Of a stretch of 64,000 bases of DNA, positions 45,790 through 58,599 are shown in pieces. Position 1 is the stretch's first letter; each line of letters opens with the position of its first letter. Both the position numbers and the translations under genes were made by a program. The notes beneath the pieces are model-generated. The model saw only the letters and a list, made by a program, of their open reading frames with translations. It was not told where the DNA came from and searched no databases. Source of the DNA: Lithospermum erythrorhizon (lineage: Eukaryota; Streptophyta; Magnoliopsida; Boraginales; Boraginaceae); the NCBI GenBank assembly GCA_019722365.1, contig JADFUC010002097.1, positions 1 through 64,000 on the forward strand. The letters are read 5' to 3'.

Positions 45790-45960
45790 ATAGTAGTATA
45801 GAGTATTGTCTGATATAAATAGACTCTGTACTTGCATTTGCACAACCGAAGAAATAAGAATTTTGATTGATTCCTCTCATTTTCTCTGTTTCAATCGAGT
45901 AGTAATAATATAGTAGTATCGTGTTAATCTGAGCTATTTAATGCCGTTTTAGCATTTATC
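45790..45960 (+). repeat. 3' LTR fragment of the Ale-type element
   Basis: It matches 39960-40125: TATAAATAGACT, GCATTTGCA, CAATCGAGTAGTAATAATATAG and GTGTTAATCTGAGCTATTTAATGCCG. The 5' part of this LTR is missing or merged with RNase H sequence. Confidence 0.7.
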
Positions 45961-46410
45961 ATATTATTAAAAAGTTTCTCATGATTAAAATTTCGACTAG
46001 AAAATGAAAACGTCAATAATAATGAATCGGCAGGTGAGTATATAACTAAAATCCATCTTTCAGGCTCCATATTTGATGATAGGAGGATATTTTTTATGCT
46101 TGTAGATATACAATCAATATAGATATCATATTGAAAATCTAGCTTCATCAATTATTTTTTTAAAGCTTAATCATTAGCTAGGTGGAAGTACCACAATCGG
46201 GCCATCTTCCTCGACAATCCTCCTTTGCTATACCACAATCCTCCTTTGCTATACCACATCCGCCACCTCAATAATCAATTAAATTCGTAGACAACCATAT
46301 AAATAAGGTAGAGTTATACATACATCAGACGATACTGATGAGTTGAAAAAATTTTAGTTCGATTAGGTCACTTGTTGAGGTAAAAGCAGGACTTAGTAGA
46401 CTCGGGTCTG
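45961..46410. other. Spacer without recognised genes
   Basis: AT-rich DNA. A tandem pair of ACAATCCTCCTTTGCTATACC lies at 46214-46257. Nothing else was recognised. Confidence 0.5.
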
Positions 46411-46751
46411 GTTATGGTCCTATTAAGAATCTTAATAAAATTTGTTTTTTTTAAGATACAAAATACTCACACTAAAATATGTCACCGTATATCCTTAAGA
46501 TACACAATACTCAAACTGAAATATGTTAGTGAGTATCCTTAAGATACAAAATACTCATACTCACAAATGTAAAACTTTATAATGCAATAACATAAGAATT
46601 ACGGAGTATAATAACACACATATATATATATATATTTCCAGTGTGGCACCTAAGAACTTAAGAATAACCTAACAAGCCTATAAGAATTTAAAAATTATAA
46701 AATAAATCATTTAAGAATCTTAATAGAACAATCTTTTAATAGGATCATAAC
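46411..46751 (+). mobile_element. MITE-like element, copy A
   Basis: The termini GTTATGGTCCTATTAAGAAT and, inverted, GTTATGATCCTATTAAAAGA form terminal inverted repeats about 20 bp long. The 341-bp interior contains TTAAGATACAAAATACTC repeated three times and the AAAACTTTATAATGCAATAA block. The same sequence occurs inverted at 61033-61324, which defines its ends independently. It has no coding capacity. The superfamily is not assigned because the target duplication is unclear. Confidence 0.75.
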
Positions 46752-46886
46752 TTTCTACCGCCTTACCTTGGTGTTTAAGCATGTATCCAAGATTTGAGGC
46801 ACCTCAATCGATTAAGGCCTCATTTGAATATCAAATTTAACTCACTTATTGTTAGGGATATAGTAAGACCGGACTCTTGTCACTAC

Positions 46887-47522
46887 TGTTGGAAATGAAG
46901 CATATTTTTTGCTTACGGTGCAAAGACCAAATAGTCCCTGCTTGGTACCAAATGTGGCGGTTGAGGGGAGCCATTCGAAAGAGCCGTTAGAGATGGGGAA
47001 ATATGGAAGTAAAACACATGCTTGTTTTGCCAAAATGCGGCCGTTACGGGGCTTACGTTCTTGGAGCGATTCTTAGCGATAGTGATTATTTGGCGTTTTT
47101 TTTGGTCTTTCGGGGGTTTGGAATATTCTAGCTAGGTTATGTCTTTGCCTATAAATAGATAGCTATTTGCTATGAGTTGATTATCACAAAAAAATACAAT
47201 GTAGACAATAATCATCATAGGAAGAATATTAGGGTTTAATATTCTTGAAGAACTTAGAGAGTTTATCTTTATTTTTGGTAGGCTTTGTTGTTGAGATTTT
47301 CGGTGATAAGAAAATACTCAACTGATAGACTAGCTAGTGGTAGGGCTTGTAACAATCTTCCTGATTATAGTGGATTTTTTGCGGCAAGCATGATTAGGCT
47401 CGCATTGAGAGTAGACACAGCTATAAATATTGTGTTTGTTTAATTTCTACACTTTAAATTCTTGTAGTTCTTATTGATTGCTTGAAACTCTGGGAGGAAT
47501 TTAGGGGTCTTAAATCCTAATA
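46887..47522 (+). repeat. copia 5' LTR
   Basis: It runs from TGTTGGAAATGAAGC to about CTTAAATCCTAATA next to the PBS, about 636 bp. The TATA box CTATAAATAGATAGC lies at 47150-47164. It is a close relative of 57960-58559. Confidence 0.8.
47150..47158 (+). promoter_or_regulatory. LTR TATA box (CTATAAATA)
   Basis: This plant TATA consensus is present at the same place in both LTRs (second copy about 58191). It would be the promoter of the copia element. Confidence 0.6.
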
Positions 47523-47523
47523 G

Positions 47524-47537
47524 TTGGTATCAGAGCC
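47524..47537 (+). other. Primer-binding site (Met-tRNA)
   Basis: TTGGTATCAGAGCC, an exact match to the common plant copia PBS complementary to the 3' end of initiator Met-tRNA, two bases after the LTR. Confidence 0.9.
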
Positions 47538-47589
47538 AGGTTCTAGCTTGGTTGTGAGTTTAAGAATCAATAGCTGGAGGCGAAAGAAT

Positions 47590-47870
47590 TGTGACACTGG
47601 TTGTAGAGAAATTCGATGGAATCGAGTTTTGTTATTGGAAGATGGACATGGAGGATTATCTCATGGAAAAGATCCGGATGTCTTGCTAAGGATAACCGGA
47701 TAACTATGATGATCAAGCTTGTAAGAAGCTAGATAGACGGGTCTTGTGTGTGATTATACCACACTTTATCAAGGCGTTGCTACCCGGCGTTACAAAAGTA
47801 ACCACCATGAGGCCGATGAAGGCCTTCGGTGATGAAGGTGAAGATCCTTAGTAGTTCGTATTTGGAGTGC
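47590..47870 (+). pseudogene. copia gag remnant
   Basis: Plus-strand readings give VVEKFDGIEFCYWKMDMED and YLMEKIR, then after a stop DRRVLCVIIPH. This follows the copia gag N-terminus ('..kfdG.NF..Wk.qMed.L......', 'W..lD......I...L'). Stops interrupt it within the first 40 codons. It lies 60 bp after the PBS, as expected. Confidence 0.75.
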
Positions 47871-48169
47871 AAAAAAAGGAAGAGAGCAGGGAGAAGGGAT
47901 TCGGGAACAATGGGAGGTCACTTGTAATGTAGAAGAAAGAGTAATTGTGATACTCTTGTGTCTTGAGATTATATGGCGGAAGCAGGTCACATGAAAGAAG
48001 CTGCAAAACTAAGAGGTGAGGCTGTGTTGAGGTGAGTGCTTATTACGATGTTTGGTACTAGTTGTGAATGCTTCTTTGGATTCTTGGATTATAGATTAGG
48101 CGACTTTTTCAAACTCTTTCATGATAGAGATATAATGGTGATGGAAATTCATATACAATTTGAGGGTTA
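47871..48169 (+). other. Decayed copia interior before the nested LTR
   Basis: It continues the gag region but no motif is readable. The 66-codon minus-strand frame at 47790-47990 is a complement of gag. Confidence 0.4.
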
Positions 48170-51100
48170 TGTAACTTGAATAATCGAGTCTGTGATGGAT
48201 AACGATAAAAACGGCTTCATTTAGCATTAATAGTAATAAAAGTAATACAATAAGTCCATCCCGGGTGAACTAGCGGCAACTCTGACAAGCGAAAAGTAAT
48301 AATATAAATCAGCGTCAACCAATGGGTTTACAACTTCGAGACAACTAAAAACTCCAAAGAAGATAAAGTATGGTATTAAGGTGCCCAATGTAATCGCCGC
48401 TCCTTGGTCTGACTACTCGGCCAATGCATCTCGGTCATCATGACAACCCTAGACATAAAAGCATGCCATAGGGAAATAGAAGTCACCTAAAAATTGAGTG
48501 AATCTGAAATATCGCGAAGTTAACTTCACGCTTATCGTCTGAATAAGAATAATTGAGTACTACGCATTTAAAACTATATTTATATTTTATATGCTACTCA
48601 CCGCCAATATAAATCTTTCCTTAATGGCTTTCCAACTAACACCGATACACCCCGTCAACAACTTGCTCATGGCCTTAATCCTGAGAGATATCTATTTATT
48701 ATCTTTCTGAAATATAAATTTCTTCGATATAATCTGGCTTCAAGCATCTGGCGGCTGACATATATCTCGACATCTCATAACTCAAGCATCTGCTGACTCG
48801 GCCAAACATCTTTAGTTCACCTTGAAGTGCCTCGATTAATTCGTACCTCCGATGACATCTGAATGTTTATCCATAGAACCTCAAATCGTTTATTATCTTA
48901 ACACAAGCCCGAGCAACGTATATCTTAATCAAGATAACTTGAAATGCGAATTATCTGCTTAAATTCTACATACAGTCTCACGGGCCCGATTCGCATGATA
49001 GTATCAACGTCGAGGTTAGATCATATATAATAACACGTTTGAATCCAACTTTATAAAATATAAATGACATCGTCTATAGATTAGTGAGCGTCGGTTTATG
49101 AATTTTTATGCCTAAGACCGTTCAAAAGTTATCTGACCGTTAACAACTCGACTTTTAACCTTAAAGTGTATAACGATTAACACCCAACCTAGGATCCACA
49201 AGAAAAATCTGATAATATTATCAATAATCAACCGAAACCTAATTCGACATAATTTCATCAAGACAACATCTAGTATAATCAGCACAATATCCATAAACAA
49301 TAAGTGAGTCATAAAACAGATCATACTACACCACAGAAAATTTAAACAACATGTCAAGATATAAGGCACACTATCACCCAGAACAAAATCACATAGACTG
49401 ACAACAACTATAACTCTGGTCATCAAGGCCATCCCCATCTGTATCTCCTTATTTATGCCATGCAATGCGCGTATAACCGATCCGTCTACGCGTAGAATTT
49501 GGACGATCGCTAATAGCAGCTCTTTATCTAGAAATTATAAGGCCAATACAATACTATCTTAGTAGTATAAGGCCACGCGGCTGATGCACCGCGGCAAAGT
49601 GATCATAGAGTCATGCAGCTCTTATGCAAAGTATAGGCCAAATGACATATACACTAAGTATATAAGGCCACTGCAAACGATACACCACTGACAAAGTGAT
49701 CATAAGACTCATCACAGCTCTTATCTTAGAAGTATAAGGAAAACCGCACTTATACGCTGGTATAAGGCCACGCAACTTATACCGAAGTATAAGGCCAAGC
49801 CAGCGCTTGCACAGTATAAGGCCAAACCGCTTATACACTAAATATAAGGCCCGGCCGCTTATACGCTAAGTATAAGGCCAAACCGCTTATACACTAAGTA
49901 TAAGGCGATGGCATCAGCGTATCACACTTAAGGAAGAGAAACCGCTGGCTTTCATCATCTGACTATAGGATCGTATCCTATCTCCGTCGGCGCGATATCG
50001 CGTATATACGACCAGCGCCTCGATAATGAAGCTACTACTAACAAAACGATGTCAAGCCGCGGTAAGCGTCATGATCGTAAATCAATGCGCGGCAGCAGGC
50101 AAGGCGTAATCATGAAAGTGCGAAGCCAGGCCGTAAGCAACGTAAAGATGTAAGCCAATGCATGAAATACACAAAGTGCCATGAGCCACAAAACACAAGA
50201 AACATAAGTTGGGAGTTATTTATTACTTACACATGACAAATCTTCAAGCATACAAAAAATACAATCGCATAATCATAACATGGCTCCGCCTTGAAATGAA
50301 TCTGCATGTCATCTGACGATTACGTATCACGGAGTTCTCGCATGTCATCTGCTGATAGCGTGTATCACCCAATTCTCACATGTCATCTGTGATAGCGTAT
50401 TCGCGCGATTTAAGTATTACGTAAAAATGCGCCCGTGAATAAGTACTCACCTTGGTTAGCGATAAGCGTCGCTGTCGATTAGTCTTCGCGTCTAATCAAA
50501 ACACCGGAAATACAATTGCTACTTATAACAATTTAACCCTTATCTTAATTCAATTCGTGACTTTCAGCCATTTTAGTTACAAATTGACAACTTAAGTATA
50601 GATTCTTAATTATGTTTAATGCCGTTAAAATGGCAATTTCAACTATAAAACTAAATCCGCTGATCGACGACACCTTAGCAAAATACCCGACATTTTCAGC
50701 GATTTCAATAAGCCAAAATATCAACTTTCCAACTAATTAAACCCATTTCTAACAACCTCAAATCCCAAGCTTGGGTTTACTACTCAAAATCAATAAACTA
50801 ATTTGACATATATTTCTCCAACAACTTATAAATCATAATTTCCACCTCGAAACAATCGATAAGGTCAAATAACGTATTTTATACTCTGTATTATGTTGTT
50901 AGAAAAAAGTCGGCAAAATCATTCAAGTATTCCAGCTATCTGCGCGCTTTACACCCAATCGATTATTATCATCTCTTATACTATAATAAGCCTAGATAAT
51001 AATTATAAGCGATAATAACCCACAAAAGCGAAGTCAACCAAATCCCCAAAAGTCAAACGTCCTCAAAATATGCAAAATACTCGCCAAACTCTTAACTTTA

Positions 51101-51695
51101 ACTCAAAAACAAACTAATTTAAAGGCCTAAAGAGTCGTTTATAGCAATAAAATTCAAAATCCAAGGTAAGCAAAAAGTCAACTCAACGAGAAACTCACGA
51201 AATACTCAAAAAGATCCAGGCCTTTTTACCTTGAATTGAAGAGGATGATGAGGGCTATAAGAGGTGAGGTCAAGAACTGCGAGATGGAAGAGAAATCGGA
51301 GAAAAGAAATTCCCGAGGGGGAGAGTGTTCTGCGTCTAGGCGTGAGGAGAAGGGTGATCCTTCGTTCTTTGGGCTTTAGGTTGGTTATCAGAGACCAATG
51401 GGTTGACCCATTAGCTATATGGTGGCCGATCGTTTAATTGATCGATCTTCCGTTTTAAGCTTTATCTACGACAACCCTTTCAAACATCGACATTCTGCAG
51501 CCAGTATTACTTGCCCCAAATAATATCATTTCATTCGATTACAACTTTGAAATTCTCAAAACGAGAATATACTACCATTGACAGATTAGTTGTATTTTCA
51601 ACTATTCAAGTTCAAATTTTTGATTTCTCCTCAAAATACTCCATAGAACGCTAGTATACTATTTCAATAATATTAGTACGGAGCAGGTTATTACA
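48170..51695 (-). repeat. Large gypsy solo LTR nested in the copia element
   Basis: On the minus strand it begins TGTAATAACCTGCTCC at 51695 and ends ...GTTACA at 48170, about 3.5 kb. The flanking pentamers ggtta (48165-48169) and agtta (51696-51700) differ by one base and probably are the target duplication. The 50520-51400 part parallels 1-720 and 6640-7420, including the CCTTTTTACCTTGAA..GATGATGAGG block. Neither PBS nor pol adjoins it, so it is a solo LTR. The TATAAGGCC repeat array lies inside. Confidence 0.65.
49733..49905. repeat. 28-bp hairpin tandem repeat in the LTR
   Basis: TATAAGG recurs at 49733, 49761, 49788, 49815, 49843, 49871 and 49899 (periods 27-28 bp). The best units read TATAAGGCCAAACCGC then TTATACACTAAG, so CTTATAC and GTATAAG pair across ACTAA in successive units. 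More degenerate copies extend upstream to about 49550. Confidence 0.9.
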
Positions 51696-52130
51696 AGTTA
51701 ATTATCAAATAGCCATATAAGCCCAGATCCAACTTTAATTATATATTTCGGATCTAGCAGTTCATATAAATAATATGAATCTGAGGAAACACTTATAGTG
51801 GAGTCGTGAGGCTTATCAACAAATCTTTCACAACTTACTCACTCCTTTTAGAATTTCAATCCACTAAGCATCCTTAATTAAGCGATGCGCCACAGTTGAT
51901 TGCAGCGAGGAGAGGAAATTTGAATCCTTCTTGGGTCTACGAGAACATATTGAGAATTGGATGATTAATCTTGTAACGAACACCAGCATGCCCGGCCTTG
52001 AGACTAAGATAGTTAATGTCTCTGCATTAGAGTCACGTTACATGGGCAAACAAAACTAACAAGAAAACATATACCCAGAACACTAACCAACCGATATATA
52101 AAGTCTCAAAAACAACATGTATATCAACCT

Positions 52131-52165
<35 letters not shown>

Positions 52166-53060
52166 CGTAAATCAAATATACAACACCTCCTTGAAAATAC
52201 TACAATATATGAGGATCCGAAGAAGAAATGATGAGGATATCGCCGCGAAGCTATGCGATGCGATTATATAGCGCTTTCGCGCGAATGGTGTCACACGAAC
52301 ATCGTTTCAACTACAAAGTGCAGGGGTCCCCAAATAAAGGCGTGGTAGCTCGATGAATATTTTATAACTTGACGTAACTAATCATACATATATGCATATG
52401 TAAACATATAGTTTCAACAATTTAATAGAATCCATCTACTGCAATAATCGGAGAATAATTCAATATCAGATACTGTCGTATCAAATAATCGATAGAAATA
52501 AGCTATCACGTACACGATTCAATAACATCAGGTATATCGCGCAGCAACAATAATTACAACTACGGCGCCCACGGTAAATTACTCACTCACGATAGAAAAC
52601 GCCCTCGCTTTCGTTGCTTCTACTCAGTAACGAGAGACGAAATAATACTCATCCAGTGCTAAATTGTTCTTCCGTAGTAAAGAACAAAGTAATATAAAAT
52701 TAATTCTGGCGTTCTTACTCGACAAGCGGAAAAAAATAACTTCGGCCTAACGGGAGAGTACCAACTAACGGAATAGATTTCAACAACAAATCACATCAGC
52801 AATCATCACGTCGTGAGATATCCCTTGTTGTCAATATCGCGGTTAATAAATAACAATCTTCAGCGTCTCAGTCTGATATCACGTATCACATATATAAGCT
52901 ACGTTTAGCAGTAAAAGCGCTCACGAGCTACGTATCTGTGATATATATATCCCAGGTTATGTCGTGATATAAATCTTCGCTCGAAGCCAAAAGGCAATAT
53001 CCAACAGCTTTCTTGCTGAACCATACTACTGATATCAATACCTAAATAATATAAATAATA
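51696..53060. other. Interior of the nested copia, origin unclear, possibly gypsy LTR-like
   Basis: 52190-53060 has the composition of the minus-strand gypsy LTRs (for example TTACTCACTCACGATAGAAAACGCC at 52578-52602, like the R/U5 part of such LTRs), but no ends are defined. An AT microsatellite lies at 52135-52164. No gene is recognisable. Confidence 0.35.
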
Positions 53061-54180
53061 ACAATTACTTTTAGACATTCTTTAATTATTTTAGAAAAAT
53101 ATGACTAATAACATTAGTTAACTCTAAACCTCTTTATATTTCATAAAATTTTAGCCTTTCAAATAATAATATACTTTTCATATAAAAGCATTTATTTTTA
53201 TCCAAAAATAAAGTAATTACAATTTATTTACAAAATTCAACTTAATATTATATCACAATTTTTATGGATGAAAATTAAATTTAATATAATACAATTATTA
53301 ACTAAACATACTAATTAAAAGAGATTGATAAATTTTGTACCTTTATTGAATTTGTTAGATGCTCTTATCTTAATTGAAATGGGGGATGGATGAAAATAAT
53401 GCAGTCAAAACTTTGATATTGAGGTGGGGGATAAGGCAGCAGAGATTTATGGGGAAGAAATATTCATGTTTCTTGTTTTTGGTTAGTTAAGGATGGGGGA
53501 AAAAGATAACTATCACTAGAAGAGTAGTTAATATATAGTTAATGGATTGAGCTATCATTAGAGTGGTTAATATATAGTTAATGGATTGGGCTATCATTTG
53601 TTTTTAAATGGGCCAAAACCGACTTATTTTGTTGGAATATTTCAAATCCAAGACAAAACTTTCAGGACTTTTGTCTTGGAATAATTCGGCCACCTTTCTT
53701 TCAAGAGAGAGCCGTATAGGGTTTTGTTTTGAAAAACTTATGATGTGAACATCTAGTAAGCTTGCTTATATAGGCGCATCAAATAACCCGATAATAATCC
53801 GTTCAACAGAATTAGGTTGACTCGTTTAATCCATTAAACCGTTAAGCACTTAATTAATAATAAATCACTAATGAGTTGTTCTATTTAACTTAATAAATCA
53901 ATTAAATACTAATAAGCCATTATCAAGTCAGTAACAAGTTACTAACAAGCTCAACCTAATCAATGATTAATTAAACTAACTAGTTAATTAATATGGGTTT
54001 TATACAATTTATATTTTTACATTACTAATGTAAAACTTCCAATGGAGAATATTCAATTCTCGATTAAGCGAAGTACTATTTAATTCGTACATAAAATAAA
54101 ACTTCAGCGTCGTATATGTGACATACGAGAACCGGATAATAGTAGTTGTATGATAATAACAATTGACTATGTGTGTATTA
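53061..54180. other. AT-rich DNA without recognised genes
   Basis: Only one small repeat was noted: two copies of 'agagtggttaatatatagttaatggattg(a/g)gctatcat' at 53519-53600. No coding frame is supported. Confidence 0.5.
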
Positions 54181-54181
54181 C

Positions 54182-54253
54182 TATTATTATTATTATTATT
54201 TATTATTATTATTATTATTATTGTATTATTATTATTATTATTATTATTATTTA
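54182..54253. repeat. (TTA)n microsatellite, interrupted
   Basis: About 24 TTA/TAT units with two interruptions. Open frames on both strands through it (poly-Leu/Ile and poly-Asn) are artefacts. Confidence 0.95.
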
Positions 54254-55009
54254 TAGCGGTTATCGTTGGATACATGATAAACAACTCACGGTATTATCAT
54301 GAGAACCGACTAGTAATTACAATTACTATGGTTGAGCGTTTAAGTTTGTAATCACATTCTAAACTAGTAAATGAATTATTCACAACCGATTATCATGATA
54401 GGCGTAATAAATGAAGCCGATAGCTATTGGTTTTCCACAACAAATGGTGAATTATATTCTTTGGTAATATTGGAATTTATTAAATGCTGGCGATGGTGAG
54501 CAATTGGATAAGCCAGTAGTTATAGGAGATGTGAATGTCGAGGTTATGCGATAGTTCTTTCACGGAAGTTGGCGAAGGTGAAGTGTGTTTGAAGTTAGGG
54601 AAAAAATCTAATTTCGGTGAATTGACGGATAGTGATAGTTTGCATGACTTACTTGTATGAATGGACCTTTGGAATGTAGTTTGGGGGAGCTATGGTTATG
54701 GCTAAAGGGCAAGAGTCCAAGTAATATATACTTGGTGACTATTCTCGGAAGAATCACGATTACGGATTTACAGGTACAAGGAGAGCTTGGGTAAGTTTCG
54801 ACCATGAGATTCTATGAAAATCCCGATAGAAGTGTCGTTTACGTGCGGATGTCTTTGAGAGGTTCTGGGAGGTTTTGATGGTGTGCAAATGAAGTTGCAT
54901 TAGGCGGAAAGGTACCGAATTGTGAGAATGCCTACTTCGTTTGAGTGATGAGTTAGTCGAAGGAACTCTGCAGACGATGCAATTGGTTCTATGTTGCATG
55001 AATTGTAAT
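54254..55009. other. Copia interior of uncertain content
   Basis: Plus-strand readings of 54420-55009 have higher G content and short coding-like runs, but I recognise no copia or gypsy motif. A 180-codon minus-strand frame (54760-55302) crosses the border of the next LTR, so it is not a natural gene. Confidence 0.35.
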
Positions 55010-55672
55010 GACCCCTTCCAATTCGGCCATACGAGGTTAAGGTCGTAACAGCACAATACACGAGTCACCCGATCGATGGATGACAACGCAAGAGCTTCAT
55101 TGACATTAATAATAATAATACACTTTTGTCCGTCGTGGTGAACTAACAACACATCACACAAAAGCATATCATAGACAAAACATACATCAACTTTGAATAA
55201 TAACCATATAATACCTGCCATAATCTCCATAGTACAACATATTAGTAGTATGGTCACACGACCCCTCGATGTGTACAAGTGGAAAGGTGGAAAGCGTAAC
55301 AAGAGGAAAAGTTGTTGAGGATCTTACATGCCGCTCTGCTTTCGCCTCGTCTTTAATCCAGCGACTGTTGGCGCATCTCCTCAGCTGACCTTGGCGGTCG
55401 GCCCACGAAACTTCGGCATGACACGCCCTTGGCCAGGGTAATTCGGCTATAAACTTTGAGTGAATACAAATACACCACAGTTTTATCAATCGCGTATAAT
55501 CATACTTATATATATAACATATGCATATACATTAGCAAGCTACAATGAATAGCGTCGCAGCTCACATAATATCCTCTTTATACGATGTCACCTAATACTT
55601 TCTGGATGAGCTTATAACCATCGATAGCATATTCATTTAAGAAGCGCGCTAACACATAAAATAATCAAATAG

Positions 55673-55875
55673 AATCCACCTCCACAAATAGTAAACAAAT
55701 GAGAATCCACCTCCACAAATAGTAAACAAATAGAAATCCCTCCACAAACAACAACCAAATGAGCAATCCCACCTCCACACAAACAATAAACAATAGAGAA
55801 TCACACTCCATGGAAATAACAAACAAATGAGAATCCACCTCACGAATAATCGGATGAGGGAATCCACCTCGTCCC
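55673..55875. repeat. 31-bp tandem repeat, seven copies
   Basis: AATCCACCTCCACAAATAGT and relatives recur at 55673, 55704, 55735, 55765, 55799, 55832 and 55861 (spacing 29-34 bp), each followed by AAACAAATGAG-like sequence. It lies in the gypsy LTR. Confidence 0.85.
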
Positions 55876-55989
55876 TGCGGCCGAGGCTACCCCACCAGTA
55901 TGCATATCACCAAATCTCCCGAGTCAAAAAGGGGCTACCCACTCGATATACATACCACACAAAACCTCCAGTCGGGGTCACCGTGAGTC

Positions 55990-56102
<113 letters not shown>

Positions 56103-57495
56103 TATCGATCAAATAAACACACAAGATTACACACCATACATGACACAGTACACAACCTGCGTGGTATAATCACGGTAACTACCCTGATCTCGCTATATGA
56201 ATCATAATCACAACTATCTCATAACGTTAATCTCGATAACTCAATACACACATATCAAAATAATCCCTGAAACTAAAACACATACCAAAATATATAAACA
56301 TAATATATATGAAGGTTGCTCGTGAAGTTGTACTCACCTCGGCAAAGCAATAATGATAACTCTGGAAGTAGTCCACTGTTAGGTCAGACTCAGCCTCTAT
56401 TCAAAGAAATTATACATTATAACGATTCGTGACAGGAATAACACTCTCTGAACATCTATTAAACCCGAGTATTATATCCCGTCTCACAATTTAAATAACT
56501 TTCGTAACCCTCTTATCCCGAAATTAGTATACACTTCTAAGTAACTTAACATTCAATTACAAACAATTGATCAATATTCCGGTCATCGGCTTTTCATTAC
56601 TGACATAACAATTTAATCACATTCACAATCAATCAACAATGATTTCCTCAACTAATTCACCCACGTCATTACTGACCTTTATTTAAATCAAATACTACTC
56701 AACTTACCCCAATCAAATCAACATAATCTTTTATAACCACTTTAAAATCTAGCCTATACTCCAAAACAACTATATTAAACTCCAACAACACACTTTTACA
56801 AATTCCACAATTTTCCTCAAAGTCAACATAACATATTCAACAATTTCAAGCAAGAATCGATCATTATCGCTTAACATCGCATGTCAGCTTAGAATGAAAT
56901 AGCTACATCACCGTTTAAAGCCTCAAAACTTCGAAGTCAGCAAAGTCAAACTAAAAGTCAACATCTCAAATTCATGAAAAATACCCAAAAAAGATTTCCA
57001 ACTTTAACACAAAACAACTATATGGAGAGACTACATAACATATTTCAAAGTTTAATATTCAAGTGGTAAAAAGTCAACTAAAGTCAACCTCTCCCGAACT
57101 CGAATTATAAAAAAGATTTGATCTTTCTTACCTAGATATGATGAGGATGAGGAGGGGAAGCAAATCCACAACTTTGTCCTTGAGTTTAAGCAACAATCGA
57201 TGAGAGAAATGGAAGAAAATTTCAAGGGGAGGGGGAAGTGGGAATCTCGGCCAAAACCAAGGGGAAAGGGGATGGATTTGTTTTGGATGATGATGAAAGA
57301 GGATAAGGATGATAAGATATTTAAAGAATAAACTTAAGTCCCACGTTGGTTAGGTTTATATCTCCACTTTACGTATAAATCTAAATCAAACAGATTCCAA
57401 ATCATAGGAATTTAATACTAGTCAAATTTTTATCGATTTTATTCGAAATTATTTTATACTATCTCGGGTCCACCACCCAACGAAAATATGTAACA

Positions 57496-57959
57496 CATTT
57501 CAATCTCTTGGCGTAGCGGGTTATTTCATGAATGCGTCAAGGTTAGGCGCGTGATTAAAGTCGTGGTGAAGGTATTCCCGACCTCTTGATTGTTGCCGCT
57601 ATTGAAGGATGTTACGATCAAATAGCGATGGTCAATTAATTAGATCAAAGGGAATTCATATAAGTGGGATGGGAAGCAAAGAAATTCATTGACCACAATC
57701 GGGCTTGAGTGGTTTCAGTGCTGGTAAGAAGGCAAAAGCTGATATAGTGATTATACGAGATGAGGGTAAAGTCCAATGGGGTAATGGTAATGACTATTGC
57801 AGTGATCAGGAGTTAAATTCGTTCGGGGGATATTAAGGGTTGGAAGGAAAATCTTTGAAGTTGGGATCGGCCGGTGGGAGTTTATTGATGATGAACTCGG
57901 GATGGTAGCTGCGAAAGGTGCTTGAAGATGGTGATAAAAATATCTTGAAATTAGGAGAT
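57496..57959 (+). other. 3' end of the copia interior
   Basis: It lies between the nested gypsy LTR and the copia 3' LTR. No domain is recognised. The last bases (TTGAAATTAGGAGAT) resemble the copia polypurine tract AAGTGGGAGAT next to the LTR. Confidence 0.45.
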
Positions 57960-58559
57960 TGTTGGAGATGAAATATTTTTTGCTTTTGGTACAAGAGACC
58001 ACTTGAAGCCCATGGCTACAAATGAGGCCGTTTGAGGGCGTAGAGATGGAAAATCTCTAGAAGAAAGCACCTATAGCAGTGCCAAAATGGGAACTAGGGG
58101 CCGTTTGCAAATTCTGATGCTAAGTGATTATTTGGCGTTTTGGGCTTTCGAGGGGTTCCGGAATATTCTGGATTAGGTTATGTCTTTGATTATAAATAGA
58201 TAGCTATTTTCTATGGAGTTGATTATCATAAAAATACAATGTAGACCTATATCATCGTAGGAAGAATATTAGGGCTTTAATATTCTCGAACTTAGATAGT
58301 TATCTTGGTTCTTGATAGGCTTTGTTGTTGAGATTTTCATTGATAAGAAAATACTCAGAAGCGATAGACTAGCTAGTGGTAAGACTTGTAACAATCTTCA
58401 CTGATTATAGTGGATTTTGCGGCGGCTGACATGATTAACTACTCACATTGAGGAGGGAACACGTATAAATATTGTTTATTTAATTTCAACCTTTAACTAA
58501 CTGTCGTTCTTATTGATTGCTTGAAATTCTGGAAGGAATTTAGGGGTCAAAAATATTCA
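57960..58559 (+). repeat. copia 3' LTR
   Basis: It starts TGTTGGAGATGAAATATTTT and ends near GGGGTCAAAAATATTCA, about 600 bp. Its TATA box TTATAAATAGATAGC lies at 58190-58204. It aligns with 46887-47522 over its whole length with scattered differences. Confidence 0.8.
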
Positions 58560-58599
58560 CTGAAGGTTAGCCCCAGGTTGAATTACAACTTAGGATTTT

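Larger units (their letters stand above)
39700..45960 (+). mobile_element. Ty1/copia element, Ale/Retrofit type, decayed
   Basis: Gag, protease/pre-integrase, integrase, RT and RNase H pieces occur in order on the plus strand, between two related LTR 3' ends. Both ends share CAATCGAGTAGTAATAATAT and AGTAGTATCGTGTTAATCTG (about 40058-40100 and 45892-45932). The PBS region after the first LTR reads AACACGTTATCGTCTGG, like the AACACGTTATCAGCACG start typical of this lineage. Motifs LLPNGT-like, SPKSKRNLLSF and YVDDLNIIGTNK support Ale/Retrofit. Frameshifts occur throughout. Confidence 0.8.

Noticed and set aside
49733..49905. Regular 28-bp direct repeats suggestive of a CRISPR array
   Set aside because: The units are contiguous, without unique spacers, lie in a plant LTR and have no cas genes nearby. 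This is a tandem repeat.
54009..54351. Poly-Asn and poly-Leu/Ile frames resembling low-complexity proteins
   Set aside because: They are products of the TTA microsatellite on each strand.
54760..55302. 180-codon minus-strand open frame, the longest in the window
   Set aside because: It crosses the border of the nested gypsy LTR at 55010, has no recognisable domain and has a cysteine- and leucine-rich composition typical of reverse readings.
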